A stretch of 64,000 bases of DNA from Nymphalis io (GCF_905147045.1 NC_065895.1:253001-317000), one strand, 5' to 3'; positions 11,093 through 25,297 are shown, counted from the stretch's first letter. Translations and numbers: made by a program. The notes: generated by a model from the sequence alone, not told the origin.

Positions 11093-14092
11093 ACGTTTTC
11101 TCACCCCCCTACTGCGCTCGCCAACACGCCTGCCCAGCGCGGCGAGTATGGGCAAACCCTCCTTAATGGCAGATGCGCCCAAAAAAAGGCGCCCAGTTAC
11201 CGGCAAGCCCGCTAGGCCCGACCAAGGTAGCGGTCGCGGTATCGGCAGGGCTGGGGGTGCTAAGAATCACCGGTTCACGGCAGGCTATCGTATTAAACGA
11301 CTGCACATGGCAACGTACAATGGACGCTCGATGAGGCTGGACCATCACCTCGCCGAATTAGAAGTAGAGTTAAGTCATATAAACTGGCATATACTGGGGT
11401 TATCTGAAGTCCGAAGACAGGGGGAGGACACGATAACTCTAGAGTCCGGTAACTTACTCTACTTCCGCGAAGGTGATAACCTCTCCCAGGGTGGTGTCGG
11501 TTTTCTAGTCAAAAAGGATCTCATTAGCAGCATTGTGGAAATCAGTAGTGTGTCGAACCGGGTAGCGTACCTTGTCCTAAAACTTTCCGACAGGTACTCC
11601 CTGAAGGTCGTACAGGTATGTGAGCCAACTTCGACATACTCTGATAATGTGGTCGAAGCGATGTACGAGGACATCGCAAAGGCCCTCAACGACACCTCGA
11701 AGGCCCACTACAATGTTGTTATGGGAGACTTTAATGCTAAAGTGGGAGTACAAGATAGCGGTGAATCGAAAGTCAGACCTTACGGCTTGGGCTGCAGAAA
11801 TCACAGGGGGCAAATGCTGGTAAACTTTCTCGAAGCGCAGGGGCTCTTTTTGATGAATTCTTTCTTTCAAAAGAAGCCTCAGAGGAGGTGGACCTGGCGA
11901 AGCCCCGATAACGTGACAAGAAACGAGATAGACTTTATCATTTCGAATAAAAGGCACATATTTAGAGATGTTACAGTGATCAACAGGCTTAATACCGGAA
12001 GTGATCACCGCTTGGTTCGAGGCACTCTAAATATCGACTTCAAAGCCGAAAGATCAAGAATGATGAGGTCTACTCTCCGACCTACCATGCTCCAAGCTGC
12101 TCAAGGCTCCGAAAAGTTCCAAATGGAACTTCAAAATCAATTCACCGCGTTGGAAACCGTAAGCAGCATTGATGAGAAAACTGACACGCTGGTCAAAATA
12201 CTGCAAAACACATCCCGCAAGTTTTTTCCGCCCCAGAGAAGAGACAACGCACCAAAAGTCTCTGCTGAGACACTCGAGCTCATGAGAAAACGACAAGAAC
12301 TACCATCGTTTTTGTCAGATAAGGCCTTAAACCGAACGATAAAAACGCTGACGCGACGCGATCTCCGACGCTCAATACCCGTGCCATCAAGGCTGCGATT
12401 GAGCAAAATCGGGGATCGAAAGTGTTCGCTCGCAAGTTTGGGAGGCCGCGTCTGACAAAACTTAAAACTGAAAATGGTGGGGTCGTTACCTCTAGACCTG
12501 AGATTGTCGGAGAAGTAGAGAGGTTTTATGGGCAGTTGTTCTCTTCAAGATCGGATAAGCCCGTGGGAATCAGTATTGATGACCAGCGCGCCCCTCTTAT
12601 GCGCCATTTCTCCGAGGAGCTCCCGGTCGTTGACCAAGGCGAGATTAGGGCTGCTCTAGAACAACTTAAAAACAACAAAGCCCCGGGAGATGACAGAATC
12701 ACAACAGAGTTGCTTAAGGCAGGCGGGACTCCGGTCTTGAAAGAGCTAGCAAGCCTCTTTAATTCCGTCATCCAACATGGCAAGACCCCGGAAACCCTCT
12801 TGAAAAACTACAGACCAATCTCCCTCCTGAGTCACGTGTATAAGCTGTTCTCAAGAGTCGTCACGAACCGTCTCGCCAGATGACTTGACGAGTTCCAGCC
12901 CCCAGAGCAAGCCGGCTTTCGATCAGGCTACAGCACCGTGGACCACATCCATACTGTTTGGCAGATTGTACAGAAGACAGAAGAGTACAATCAGCCGCTG
13001 TGTATGGCATTTGTGGACTACGAGAAAGCCTTCGACTCCATCGAAACCTGGGCAGTGCTTGACTCATTGCAGAGATGTCATATCGACTGGAGATATATCG
13101 AGGTACTGAGATGTCTGTACAACGCCGCTACAATGACTGTCCACATCCAGGACTGTAAGACGAAGGCGATCCAACTGCGCAGAGGGGTGAGACAGGGGGA
13201 TGTAATATCCCCGAAACTGTTCACCAACGTGTTGGAAGACGTTTTCAAGACGCTGGATTGGACTGAGTATGGAGTCAATTTAAACGGCGAGTATATCTCA
13301 CACCTTTGATTTGCCGACGATATCGTCATCATAGCAGAGTCACTGGAACAACTCACCGAAATGCTGCGTAGCCTAGGCGAGTCTTCCCGGTGTATCGGTC
13401 TCGGTATAAACTTGGACAAGACCAAGGTCATGTTCAATAGGCATGTCGTGCCGGGACCGATAAACGTCGATTGGAAACCTCTTGAAGTTGTTAGTGAATA
13501 TACCTACCTAAGACAGATCATACAAGTCGGTAGGAACAACTTCGAGAAGGAAGCTGATCGAAGAATTCGCTTGGGATGGGCAGCATTTGGCAACCTTCGT
13601 CAAGTCCTCCAGTCGTCTATACCGCAATGTTTGAAGACGAAAGCCTTTAACCAATGCGTCTTACCTGCCATGACATACGGTGCCGTAACGTGGACACTAA
13701 CTGCGGGACTAGTCCACAAATTCAAAGTCGCTCAGCGTGCTATGGAGCGAGCTATGCTCGGAGTATCTTTGAAGGATACGATCAGAAATGAGATTATCCG
13801 GAAAAGAACCGGAGTCACCGACATAGCTTGCAAAATTAGCAGGCTGAAGTGGCAGTGGGCTGGTCACGTATGTCGTAGGACCGATGGCCGTTGGAGCAGA
13901 CGAGTCCTAGAGTGGAGACCGCGAATCGGCAAGCGCAGCGTAGGGAGCCCTCCAGACAGGTGGACCGACGACCTTAAGAAGGTGGCGGGCACCAACTGGA
14001 TGCGGAAGGCGGAGGACAGGGAGCTTTGGCGCACCTTGGGAGAGGCCTATGTTCAGCAGTGGACAACGATTGGCTGTTGATTGATTTGATTG
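11093..14092 (+). mobile_element. RTE-type non-LTR retrotransposon, full length
   Basis: A 3.0-kb LINE bounded by a perfect 11-bp target duplication (atttcgtttaa) at 11082..11092 and 14093..14103. The 5' leader is only about 55 bp and GC-rich. One pol reading frame follows, and the 3' end is a short TTGA-type tail instead of poly(A), as known for RTE elements. The order is endonuclease then reverse transcriptase. Two premature stops and one frameshift make it non-autonomous. Clade call is from protein motifs; RTE is my best assignment. Confidence 0.9.
11148..14080 (+). pseudogene. RTE pol: apurinic endonuclease plus reverse transcriptase, broken
   Basis: The first ATG inside the element (11148) starts a basic N-terminus followed by an AP-endonuclease-like domain, which nicks the target DNA. 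Motifs seen are SEVR, GGVGFLV, VMGDFN, NEIDFII and GSDHRL. The reverse transcriptase follows with KNYRPISLL, DYEKAFDSI, GVRQGDVISP and the catalytic FADD at 13310..13321, then a C-terminal RTE-type region with a conserved Trp-rich segment. Lesions: a one-base loss near 12373 shifts the frame, and TGA stops at 12881..12883 and 13307..13309 (just before FADD) are consistent with CGA to TGA transitions. All catalytic motifs survive, so inactivation is recent. A GTG-initiated extension upstream of 11093 is outside the element. Confidence 0.9.
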
Positions 14093-14103
14093 ATTTCGTT
14101 TAA

Positions 14104-17100
14104 GAAGGTTACACTTCAAATAAACGTCTTCTAGAATCACCTTAATGTCGTATCGTTTATTCAAAAAACCAAACGCAAGAACATTCGTTTTAATTTAACG
14201 TGTCTACTACGTTATTATTAAAATTTTTCTTTGATGTTGACGCATTCATTTTACTTATTTTAACAATTTATTAAAAAAGTTTTATAATGTGTTCTGGTGT
14301 TTTTGTACCAAATCTCAGCTGTCGACAAACATAAATCTTGGAACGTAATGCACGTGAAATTTTTAATAGGTATTTTCTTTCTTCATGCCAAAATTTATTG
14401 CTTAGAATTATATTTATTTTGAGATATCGTTGTTGTGGTAAATATTATTGAGCTAGCGATGTTAAAGGCCTTATAATCTCGTTGTTTGTTTCTTTAAGCG
14501 ACACGCCTCGCTTAAAATAAAATCGTCCGCTCGTCAGAGGAATGAGGTAAAAGTATGCGCGTCGAGAACTTGAGGCATTAGCGACTCAAGCCAACGGAGC
14601 GCTGGAACTAGATGACGACCGACGGCACTTAAATTCTTCAAGAATCACAAAAAGTTGATATAATTTTTAATTTAACTATGGTTACTATTAAGCTCCTATA
14701 CAAAAATAACACAATTATATGCTCGAGAAGTGTTTCTCTCTCTCTCTCTGTGTTTATTGTACGTCTAGTTTAAATTGCTTACTATAAGTAAAATGTTAAT
14801 TAAATTAATAACATCAACAGGATCATCCTCGCAATTTTGTCCGCGTCAGATTTATATATGTCCTTAACTATGTTCCAGCTAGCTAGTCTAAATCAAATTT
14901 CATCACTGTTTAATGGTTTAGTTGATGAGGTAACTAACAAGGTTCAGTTTAAATATATGTTGTTGATGAAATATATAAATACTAGTTTTCGCTCGCGACT
15001 TTTTCCGATACCCTATGTCCATATGTGTATCCTATATCGGAAAACATCGCGAGGAGACCTGCACTTGTCGAATAAAAATTTGTCACTTGTGTAGAATAAG
15101 CTCCAAATCATCTCCAGACTGTTGATAAGATAATGATGTTATATATGTGAATGTTGCCGGCACTCGCAATTAATAAATAGTTTTTATTATATTGACATAA
15201 GTGAAGAATGTGTCAGTTTTTGTAATAATATGATATTGGCGAATGTACATCTTTTCTCTGAATATAACAGGAGACTTTAGCTCGGCTGTGGGACATTTAA
15301 AATCCATCTTTTTTTATGAAGTATGTAATACAGAAATAATATAAGTACGCTAATAAACCTCTATGATAAACGTTTATTACATTAAAAAAAAAAACACTTT
15401 TTATTATTAATTCACGTAGAGACAGGTAAAATGTAATGTAAATTACATAAATTGCTTTGTATTTGAGAGGGTGTTTAATAGTCTTTTTTAGCCAACACGA
15501 AAATATAAGTGTTACGACACATATTTTCATATATTTTAGAGTAAAAAAAGTAAAATACACACGAAAATATTTCTCTTTTACGCGACGCCTTGCAAAAATT
15601 CATAACATAAATAGCGACACATAAAAACTGCTTACACCCGGCACTTCTGCTTTTATTAACAGAGCTACATTCTCCATTATTCCTCACAGCTTTTCACCTT
15701 TGTATAACGAAGCGGGCGCCACCGACATCTTTAATTTTAGATTGTCCAAATATATGACCCTAGTTTTTAATATTTCCAGCGAATGTCTGTGTCTACCGGA
15801 TTATAAAGCGCTTTTTATTTTTGATATATACGGACAATCTAAGTAATTTAAATCTTACTTCTAGCTGTGTTTGTATTCACATAGCTTTAGCGGCTTGAAT
15901 CATGATGTTTGTTTTTTACTTCTACTCGTTTGACATTTGAGTTACTCGTATGTTTATTTGTATGATTTTATTCTTACGAATATATTATATAGATTTTTTT
16001 TTTATTACTACCAAAGTCCGATTAATTCTTTATAGCGTGTTTTTTTAAAGGCGTATTCGAATAGATTATTTATAACATTAGAAAATGTAAAAACGAGAGG
16101 TACGTAGTATAATTAAGAAGTGCATAGTCGAGAATCAGTACGGAATTGATTTACGTTTAATTACTATTACAAGATAACTAGTTCAGTCATATGACTTTTT
16201 GCTTAATTGCATAAGCAGATAAGGTGTATTGTTTACAGTAAAGCATTTTTTTTTTCATTTTTACAAGCTCACGCATATGCTTAATTATGGTAATTTAAAG
16301 TGTAAATTACTAATAAACTCAAAAGTAGTTTTATATAAGAATAGCTGTATTTTTGGAGTGTGTATTAGTTTTTCGAAAACAAATAATAACACTTTTTTTT
16401 TAATAATACGCAAAGTGAGATTTTAACAACAGTATGCAGAAACATTATTGGCTAGCTATCTTAAATAGGTACACGAATATATTATACAACATATTATGTA
16501 TGATACATTGTGTTCGCCGGAGTTGGAAATCACCGGTCACGGTAAGTCACGTGTTCTAATGGGCTGGTTAATATTGATTTTTAAAAATGCTTTGAGAAAA
16601 ATACTATCAAAGAAAATTAATATTGTTAAATTGAATTACATATAAAATAGCTACAATATAAATAGATAAATAAACAAGATTTAGGGCAAGATAAAAACGA
16701 CTATTGCTTGTAAAATTTTATTATATTTTTTAATTTAATAATATAGACCGAACAGTTTATAAGCAATAAGTATCGGACCTTTAAACAAGAGACGATAAAT
16801 TTCGTTAGCTCCAGTTGATAAGGCACGGTACTACTTTCAAAGTAGATTAAATTTTCGTCGTCCACGTTCCCGTTCTGATCTTAATTGTCCTATAGGCAAC
16901 AAATGATTATCGTGGATTTTATTTTAAAAAACGTTATTTAATATGTTTAGATAATCTCACGGACTATATTTGATTTAAAATAAAATGTTTCATTACTTCG
17001 AGATAAAACAATAATGGTGAAAGATTTATTGCGGTTTACATGAGGCTTACAAAATTTATTACAAGACTATCACATGACGATTAAAAAGTACCTTTATAAG

Positions 17101-18853
17101 CCTACCAATGATTTTTTTTTTTATTTGTAAATTGACAGATTTAATGATTTCAAAGTAAATCTTCATTTTAGTTTTAATGTAAATTCTAAATAGAAGGTCT
17201 GCCAAATAAATCAGTAGTTACTCTTTTCTACCTATTATATAATATGGATACGTTAATAAAATACAAATGGGAAAAGGAAAATCTAGGTATATAACAATAT
17301 ACCTAAAAATACACGAGAAAAGCAATATGTTTAAAATAAAGCGTACGCACATAATTTTCGTAAAATAAATATTGAAATCGCTAGCTAGTGTAATGTGCGT
17401 TGTTACGGTTTAACTTTAATATTTAAAGCACGATTTGTATTATATAAAATTTTAATATATAATTCCATAACAAATCAAAAGCATTTTAGCATAAAAAGAA
17501 AAAGAAATATTCTAGTTACGCGTAAAAGACATTATTTGTTTAACACCGTCCGAGGAGCGAGCTTTTCCAAGCACATGTTCCGTAGTAAACAAAAAAAAAT
17601 ATTTAAAATTCATCTTCGTTAGCGTAAACATCTTTGACGGAATTCGTGACTGTGCTATAAACAAGTAAACGAATTATTTATTAAGATAATAATAATTAAA
17701 TAGTGTAATATGTATGTAAGTAAAAATAATTATTTAAGAAAAAAGAAATTAAAATGTAAGAACACAAAATTCTATGAAGAAATAAAAATATAATTAAAAA
17801 AATTATCCGCTCCGGGGCACCTGGTAGTTGTGAAACATCAAAGAAAACCAATAAATAAGTTTAAAATGAAATAAATAAAATCATAAAGATTCGTAAATAT
17901 GATAAAAATCCTCGAGAGGCGCCAATTGACGTTCCACGTCAAAAATATAACGTTCGAATATGCATGTAATCACATAACTAACGTATCAATTATTTTATTT
18001 GTTTCGAAGCTAGTTAATTAACACTTAACAAATTTAAAATCCTGAATAATTAATTTCGAAAACATAATTGTACAGTTTTTTTTAACTAAATATTATTTAT
18101 ATGTCACGGTTTATAATGTTCTTTTATTTTATCCAACTTACTTAATAATGACAACAATACAAAACAGTATATTTTAACATAAGGTATCAGAAACAACTGT
18201 TTGCTACTTAATTAATTATATGGCTTTCGGTTTTTTATCGAATTAATCGTTCTTCTTTTCGTAGTTTTTACCTGAGATGGCAAATCTAGCTCGACCAGAA
18301 CAAATATGGTCATTTAATAAATCGGAAACCTCAGTGCACGAGGCACTGAGGTTTCCGTACCACAACACAATACTGAAAGATTTACCAGGTTATTTTAAGA
18401 TTTAGACTTTTCGTAGGTTTTCCTTTAATTTGTTCGTAAAAAAATATTTTCCTTATTTTTTTTAAACAACTAATTTTCGATTTTCGTACCCTAGAGGTTT
18501 TGATTCACTTTGCGATTTGAATGCGTAGACTTTTTTACAGCTTGTCACGTAGTGCACGTTTGTAAGGTGTGTGTGTCGTTCCACCAAGTTACTACATTAA
18601 TCAACTCCTTATAAATATTATAAAATTTACAACATAAAAATCAGGGGGTGGGCCGTTGACAGTATCTGGTCAATTACACAGTCACATTAATAAAAGAAAA
18701 TATTATAAGTGAGTTAGCTATAGGTGAGTTGGCATCGGTTAAAATTAAGTGATAGATGTAAGTAGATAAGCGGGATAGTGCAAACCCTGAACGCAGTGTC
18801 GCAATGAGTGAGCAAATAAATAAAAGCAGTATGAAGCAGCAAAAGCACAAGCA
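14104..18853. other. Intergenic, AT-rich
   Basis: Long AT-rich span with no ORF of coding character. It contains a (TC)n run near 14738..14752, a fragment near 14985 with 'actagttttcgctcgcgac' (terminal motif of a common lepidopteran repeat), and a perfect 15-bp hairpin at 18323..18357. Confidence 0.5.
18323..18357. repeat. Perfect 15-bp inverted repeat, 5-nt loop
   Basis: Left arm cggaaacctcagtgc (18323..18337), loop acgag, right arm gcactgaggtttccg (18343..18357). The arms pair at all 15 positions. Function unknown; no terminator or tRNA context. Confidence 0.9.
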
Positions 18854-19147
18854 CTGGTGGTAGGGCTTTGTGCAAGCCCGTCTGGGTAGGTACCACCCAC
18901 TCATCAGATATTCTACCGCAAAACAGCAATACTTGATATTGTTGTGTTCCGGTTTGAAGGGTGAGTGAGCCAGTGTAATTACAGGCACAAGGGACATAAA
19001 ATCTTAGTTCCCAAGGTTGGTGGCGCATTGGCTATAAGCGATGGTTGACATTTCTTACAATGCCAATGTCTAAGGGCGTTTGGTGACCACTTACCATCAG
19101 GTGGCCCATATGCTCGTCCACCTTCCTATTCTATAAAAAAAAAAAAA
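18854..19147 (-). repeat. SINE-A (Metulj-like) copy with target duplication
   Basis: Near-complete reversed copy from 'ctggtggtaggg' to the T-rich end (here an A run). Flanks 'aaaagcacaagca' (18841..18853) and 'aaaagcaccagca' (19144..19156) form a 13-bp target duplication with one mismatch, indicating retroposition. ORFs of 104 and 107 codons over it are repeat translations. Confidence 0.9.
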
Positions 19148-19156
19148 GCACCAGCA

Positions 19157-21423
19157 GCAACAACAGGCCATTGGACAAGCAGCCTCTGCTCCATAAAACA
19201 GCAGAGCCTCCAACAGCTCCAAATCAGCCACAATTCCTCGGTTGAGTCCACCGAACTTTACTTTGTAATGCAATATACAAAGTATATATAAAATTAAAGA
19301 AAAATAAACACTCCCTGTGAACAAAACAACTGATTACCTATCTTGCATAAACACTAAGAAGGTCCTAAGATTGCCCTCTAGGGCTCTGTGTCTACACAGG
19401 TACAAAGTATTAAATAAGTTATTAAAACCAAGTAATAACTTAGACGATTGAGGTTATTAAGGCTAACTTTTAAAGTATCAAAACATGGAAAATTATTGCG
19501 TAATTATATATAAAATTATATTAGAAAACAAGAACTATATTTAAATTAATGAAACAAGGCTTTTAAACAATTCGAATCACCTTAGGATTCGACCCAGGTC
19601 ACCTAGTACAATGACAAAGTCTATGTTCAGTTTTTGAATAAAATATGAAGAAATTGATAAAAATAAATAATGACTCACGTGGTATATTGATTATATAATG
19701 TAATTTATACATCAACTCACCTCAGGAGTGTTTAAATATGTAGAAATAAGGCAATATATGACTTATTGCACGTGGCACGGTTTTGATACAAAGACTGGAA
19801 TTAACGAAGATGATAATATGCCTCGACTACTACCTGCCTACGGTTTGGTAACCCGAACCCCTCAAATAAGTTTTGTAGTATCCCTCCATTAGTATAATTT
19901 TGTATATAATCTGAAACGTATATAAAAGCCAATATACGAAATGTATAAACAATATATTCAATACAAAAAGGAATATATTTAATCGTTTAAAAATGACATG
20001 CGTCGGTAAGCGACCGGCGCCTGCTCAAATCAAAAGGACGACCGAATGGCAAACAACGTAAAAAAATTAAAGGGCTACAAGGTAGGAGGTATTTATTGGG
20101 TTACAAGCTCTAAGGGAATGAATCTCAGTATTTGGTATTAATTTCAACTTTATACCTCTACATATTCATGAAAAAGGATCTTGACGGACAGACAGACGGA
20201 CAACGAAGTGATCTTATAAGATTTCATTTTTTCCTTTAGTGTTACGGAACCCAAAAAATGAGAGAATACATTTGATAGAAATGAATTCCTGACAACGTTT
20301 TACCTATCGTAAATCGAACTATTATATAAAGAATTATACTATATCAATTTAATTCAAGTACATATGAGTTTTTTTTTCACGACTATTCTAAAGTCAATTT
20401 CTCGTGCAGAAACTCTAAATAAGAAAATCCAATTAAACACAGAAATTCTGCTTGAATCATTGTAACCATTCTACGCGGTCATAATTTGTACAATATTTTT
20501 CTTATTTTTATCTTAAATATAATATACGTATTAGATCCTCCATGTTTATTTCAATGTGCAGTATAAGATTTCGCTGGTGATTTATATAATAATGAGGGAA
20601 TATAAAATAGAGTATGAGAAATTAATTTCATCTGATAAATATAAAGAGAAAAGGTTTAAAAGAAAACATATATTTTTAATATCGTCTAACAATATAAAGT
20701 AATTAAAACTAGTTGATGCTACTGTCGCTAATAGGGACATCGGTGTAACAAAAACTTTTCTCTAACGAAGACTCCGCTTGTCTATTAGAATTAGAAAAAT
20801 CAGATTATTCTTTTATAAGAAACTAGTCGGCAACATATTGACAATAGTATAACGCTATTGTGTTGCACTTAGTGAGGCGTGCGTGGCCGGAAGAACAAAA
20901 TGGCGGTTCGTTCTACTAATTGCTTCGTGGAAAGACTCGAAGATAGTATTTGTTATAGAGCAAAATGGACTTAAAATAAGTACATTTTAGTTTTGTTGTT
21001 GTTAAAATTTTAACGTTATGTATGACTTGGTTTATACCGCTTGTAAGTTTCTATAATTAAAACATAAATAGACCCTACATAAAAAAGTTAGTGGTTTTCA
21101 AGAAGATCAATTAAACCGTAGTTCATGTATCTTATTTTAATCTTACTCCTCGTAAAAACTAGTCGGCAGGGTATTCACACTGGCTGTCACACAAAGATGC
21201 AACGTAAATTAGAAAAAAAAGACAATACATTTATGTATTAAAAACCCATGTAAGTATTGTTCATCACACTGACTTCTTGCTACTGCGGTAAAAAAGGATA
21301 TTAATTTTTTTTTATTTTTAATAATAGCAGTTTACAACATCGCTTTTGTTTGAGGCTTACAATAACAATGATGGAGGTGAAATTAGACGACTTTTAATAC
21401 TTGTTTAGCTATTAATTATTTTA
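19157..21423. other. Intergenic, AT-rich
   Basis: No supported gene. 'aaactagtcggca' occurs at about 20821 and again at 21157. Apart from the repeat at 20160..20262, nothing recognisable is seen. Confidence 0.5.
20160..20262 (+). repeat. Fragment of a widespread lepidopteran repeat
   Basis: 'aaaaaggatcttgacggaca', 'gacagacggacaacgaagtg' and 'atcttataag', followed by 'tacggaaccc.aaaa', match in order a motif I recognise from many moth and butterfly genomes (the GACAGACGGACAACGAAGTGAT block). Element class not established. Confidence 0.55.
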
Positions 21424-21725
21424 TTTTTTTTCTTTTTTTTTTATAGAGTAGGAAGGCGGACGAGCATATGGGCCACCTGATGGTAAGTGGTCACCAAACG
21501 CCCTTAGACATTGGCATTGTAAGAAATGTTAACCATCGCTTACATCACCAATGCGCCACCAACCTTGGGAACTAAGATGTTATGTCCCTTGTGCCTGTAA
21601 TTACACTGCCTCACTCACCCTTCAAACCGGAACACAACAATACCAAGTTCTGCTGTTTTGCGGCAGAATATCTGATGAGTGGGTGGTACCTATCCAGACG
21701 AGCTTGCACAAAGCTCTACCACCAG
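21424..21725 (+). repeat. SINE-A (Metulj-like) copy
   Basis: Near-complete copy starting in a long T run and ending 'ctctaccaccag'. The ORF beginning MRHQPWELRCYV here and its counterpart at 18714 are the same repeat read in the same frame. Confidence 0.9.
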
Positions 21726-24700
21726 TAAATAAAACGATGGGGTTTAAAATATGATTAAAATAAAATAAGTAAGCCCGTAAATGTCTCGGTCCTGAGCAAT
21801 GGTCCCCCATTGATAAATAAGAATGGAGCTTATAGAATAGTTCATAAAACTGCTTCAATCCAGGTCGATGGCAAAATTTTCATCACAAACGTGTGGATTT
21901 CCTTAAGACATTTTAAATCATCGCCGACCCAAATGTAATGATAATAATATTTAATTTATTTTCAAAACATATTGAATATGATAAAAATAAGCTAAATAAT
22001 TTGAAATTAAATAAAAATTCTATACAGTCTTATAGGTCTAACTAATTGACCATCGGCGGCTTGAATTAGTTGTCTAGACAGGTGAGCAATTCCGTCGCAA
22101 ATGCTTATAGAATATTCCCGAGAGAATTCAATTAATCGCTAACACCGTACCGATATAATATTAATTATAGTAATTTATATTTATATCCCAATATATCGCT
22201 ATTAGAAAAAAATAAAAAGTTGAAATAAACTACAAGGGTGTTACATGAATACCGAAAGAGTATAATTACTATAATAATTTATTACAAATGTAAAAAATAT
22301 GCCGTGGAATTATGGTAATTATGGTTTTTTTTAGATACTTTGATGTTTTATAAAAACACACTCATTAATTTATCGGTCATGTTATTTTATTGCATAATAC
22401 TTTTAAAAACAATATTCTTAAAAGATTTTTAAAAACTGTTTCATACTTTTGTATTTAATCGGTTTATCTACTTAAAATTTCCGAACGAAAATACAGTATA
22501 GTATATCTTTTGACAGAAGTATTTAATATCAGTACGTTTCGTTTATTAGTTATAACAATATTAATTCTTAGACAAATAATAAACGGCTTTATCTGTGGTT
22601 AGTTAAATAATGCAGCGTCTTCTTCCTTCGAATATCAAAGCAGTGATGACAGAAAGAGAAAACAGTCTTTAACTTAAGTGTATAAGTAAGACCGAGAGAG
22701 AGACTTTTTTGTTTTATTTAACGATTCAACTCTGTTAGTTCCATCACTGTCACGAACTAGCTGATTAATTTGATCGCGATTACACCACGAATATATTTTT
22801 TATAAATCAGTATATTTTTGTATTTATTGCTCAGCTGTGAAGCAAAACTTCGTGGAGAAACTAGCGTGCTCCGTGCCAAGTGTGCCTCGTATGGAATGAA
22901 AACAGCGCCTTCTAGTGACAGTTATCGTAATTCGATACAAAACGCAGTAAACGCTATCGAATAAGTAAAAAAACTCTTACTGCGCACACTATTTATGTCT
23001 TTAATAAAATATCATTTAAGTTTAATCTCAAACCACCAATTGTCTGGAAGTGGGAAATTGACGAGTTTTAATTTTTTTTAATCAGTTCATGATAATAACG
23101 AGTTTATCAAAGGATCGCACAAAAAACAGACAAATTGCGATAGTTTAAAGTGTACGTATAAAGAGAATTATTAAAGAAAGTTCGCGAATGCTTTAGAAAA
23201 GCTATTACCTTCGCTTTGCAATAAGCATGATTAACAGTGTGAATATAAGTGCAAACAAATGGATCGATCTTGTACCGCTATCTCTGACAACACGCTATTG
23301 AGTAAAGCCAGCGCCACACACGGGGAGAAAATTTAGTTAAAATTTATTCACATGGTTAAAATATTGTAATCTATGGCAATACGTTTTGAATTGTTTTTGT
23401 AAATAATCATCTATTATACGTTGTTAGTACCAGAAAACTTCACACATGTGTCAACTACCACAAAATTTCAGCTCAATCGATTTATCCCTAATTATTTTAC
23501 AAGCAGAAATGCATCTGTTTATGTATGATACATGAGGTGAGTGAATATAGGATTAGACCACTATGATTGTAATAATTTTGTATCAAGTATCTATGGGTTT
23601 GAATTGAATCGATACAAAGTTTATCAAGTGTAGACGCAGCGTTAGGAGCCGCACCAACTCCGATGTGCAATCAATCAGTGTCCTCGACCAGCTGCTAACT
23701 AATTTATAGTTTGTATTGAGTTTAAACAGCGCCCACCATCGTTATATCTATTGACGATTAATCCTTTCTTGTTCAAATCGAGACCGCTCTAGACGTTTAT
23801 GGCTCTTTCAAAATAATGATCATATTCGCAAGTTAATAGCAAGCGCCTATTTGAAACTTACATAAATATAGTCACCGACTGAAATGAACAATCTTTCAAC
23901 CCTGTGCCGATATAATTAAAAGATTTATGAGCTAATATCTAGTGCCATCTCGTTCGCACATTATTGGCATCTCTGTTTTCACTCTTTACGGTTCGAAAAA
24001 CAGTAACGTTACATAATTATTGTTTAAATTAAATATTGTAATATAGACTAATGTATTTTATTTACTTTTACTATTACTGAGTTTAACAAAATAATATCAT
24101 TACACAAATAAAGAAAATAATATTTATTGATTCACTACATTTTTGAATTGAATAAGAATTAAAATATTTAAATAAAGTTAACATAAACATAAAAATATTG
24201 CTACGTAAATAATAAAATAAAATAGAAATATAAAAATATTTAAATAAACGACGTTGAGTACTTGTAAGTATTCTTTTATTTATTGCCAAAGCTTTGTTCA
24301 ACGGCCACGGTAACGTCCATTCATTTATTCTACAAATAAACATCAATAATTTGTACTGTTGTGTTTGAAAGGTCAGTGTACCAGGTTACCAGATCATTGA
24401 CGGTGAATGGAGTTTTCTGTCAATTTAAATTTCTAAGAACGGACATGATTACTTACATTAATGTGGCCCACTTACCTGTGTATCTGCTTGCTAATATAAA
24501 AAAAGCTTCTATTACGTAACAATCATTTTATCTTCTTCTTTTTGAAGTGAGACTTATTAGATTTCGATTTGATAATCGATAGGTAGACGAGAATTGAGAG
24601 TAAAGTTTTAAGGACACGTCACGCTTAACCACATTTCGTTACACGAGAGAAGAAAGGTACGACGTAGATAGAAGAGAATGAAAGCTATGTATTTAACTAT

Positions 24701-25297
24701 AAGTCACTGATAACTTGTACTCTGAAGCAACTTCGAAATAATTGTTTGTGCAGCTCTTGTTTATATAATATACATTCTGGTCAATTTACTTCTAAAGAAA
24801 AGTGTGAGTTTATACTTAAATATATAACATATATGTTATTATTATTATTTTTCTTGACAAATAAAACATAAATTAAAATAATTTAGTAGCTAGCGAGATA
24901 TAACCATCGTCAGAATGACTACAATAAAAGTAGGATAATGGTTATGTTGTATGCAAGTATTTCGTTATAAATTGTAAAGTTACCTGAGATGAAACACTCC
25001 TTGCTTCTGTTTCAGAATTGCTTAGTTTTGCATTATTGAGAGTTCTTAGAACGTTAGCTAAAGAAATCAGAATGGTTTAAAAACGATTATTCAACAAAAC
25101 GATATACATTTACGATTTATTTTATTTGTGCTTGTTTTGTTGTATTTAAATACTTGATCTTATATACGTACTTATACTCGGTCATGTTTTTTGTACACTA
25201 AGCTAACATTTGGGGATTAAGGCGCAATAATTTTTTTTAATTATTTACCCGACATGCATTCCGTTTTCTTTAAAACTATTAATATAATACCGAATCT
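21726..25297. other. Intergenic, AT-rich
   Basis: No coding character on either strand; the longest ORFs are low-complexity AT-rich translations. A decayed SINE-A fragment lies at 24356..24506. Confidence 0.5.
24356..24506 (-). repeat. SINE-A relic
   Basis: Ordered weak matches to reversed SINE-A: 'tgttgtgtttgaaaggtcag' near the left, then 'attacttacattaatgtggc' 'ccac', then 'ctaatataaaaaaa' at the right end. The middle is largely lost. Confidence 0.45.

Noticed and set aside
11001..11147. N-terminal extension of the RTE endonuclease ORF from a GTG
   Set aside because: It lies upstream of the element boundary set by the 11-bp target duplication; the ATG at 11148 is the first inside the element.
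16800..16880. Possible tRNA gene ('gttagctccagttgataagg' and 'cgtccacgttcccg')
   Set aside because: No acceptor stem or proper T-arm can be formed; at best an old tRNA-derived repeat.
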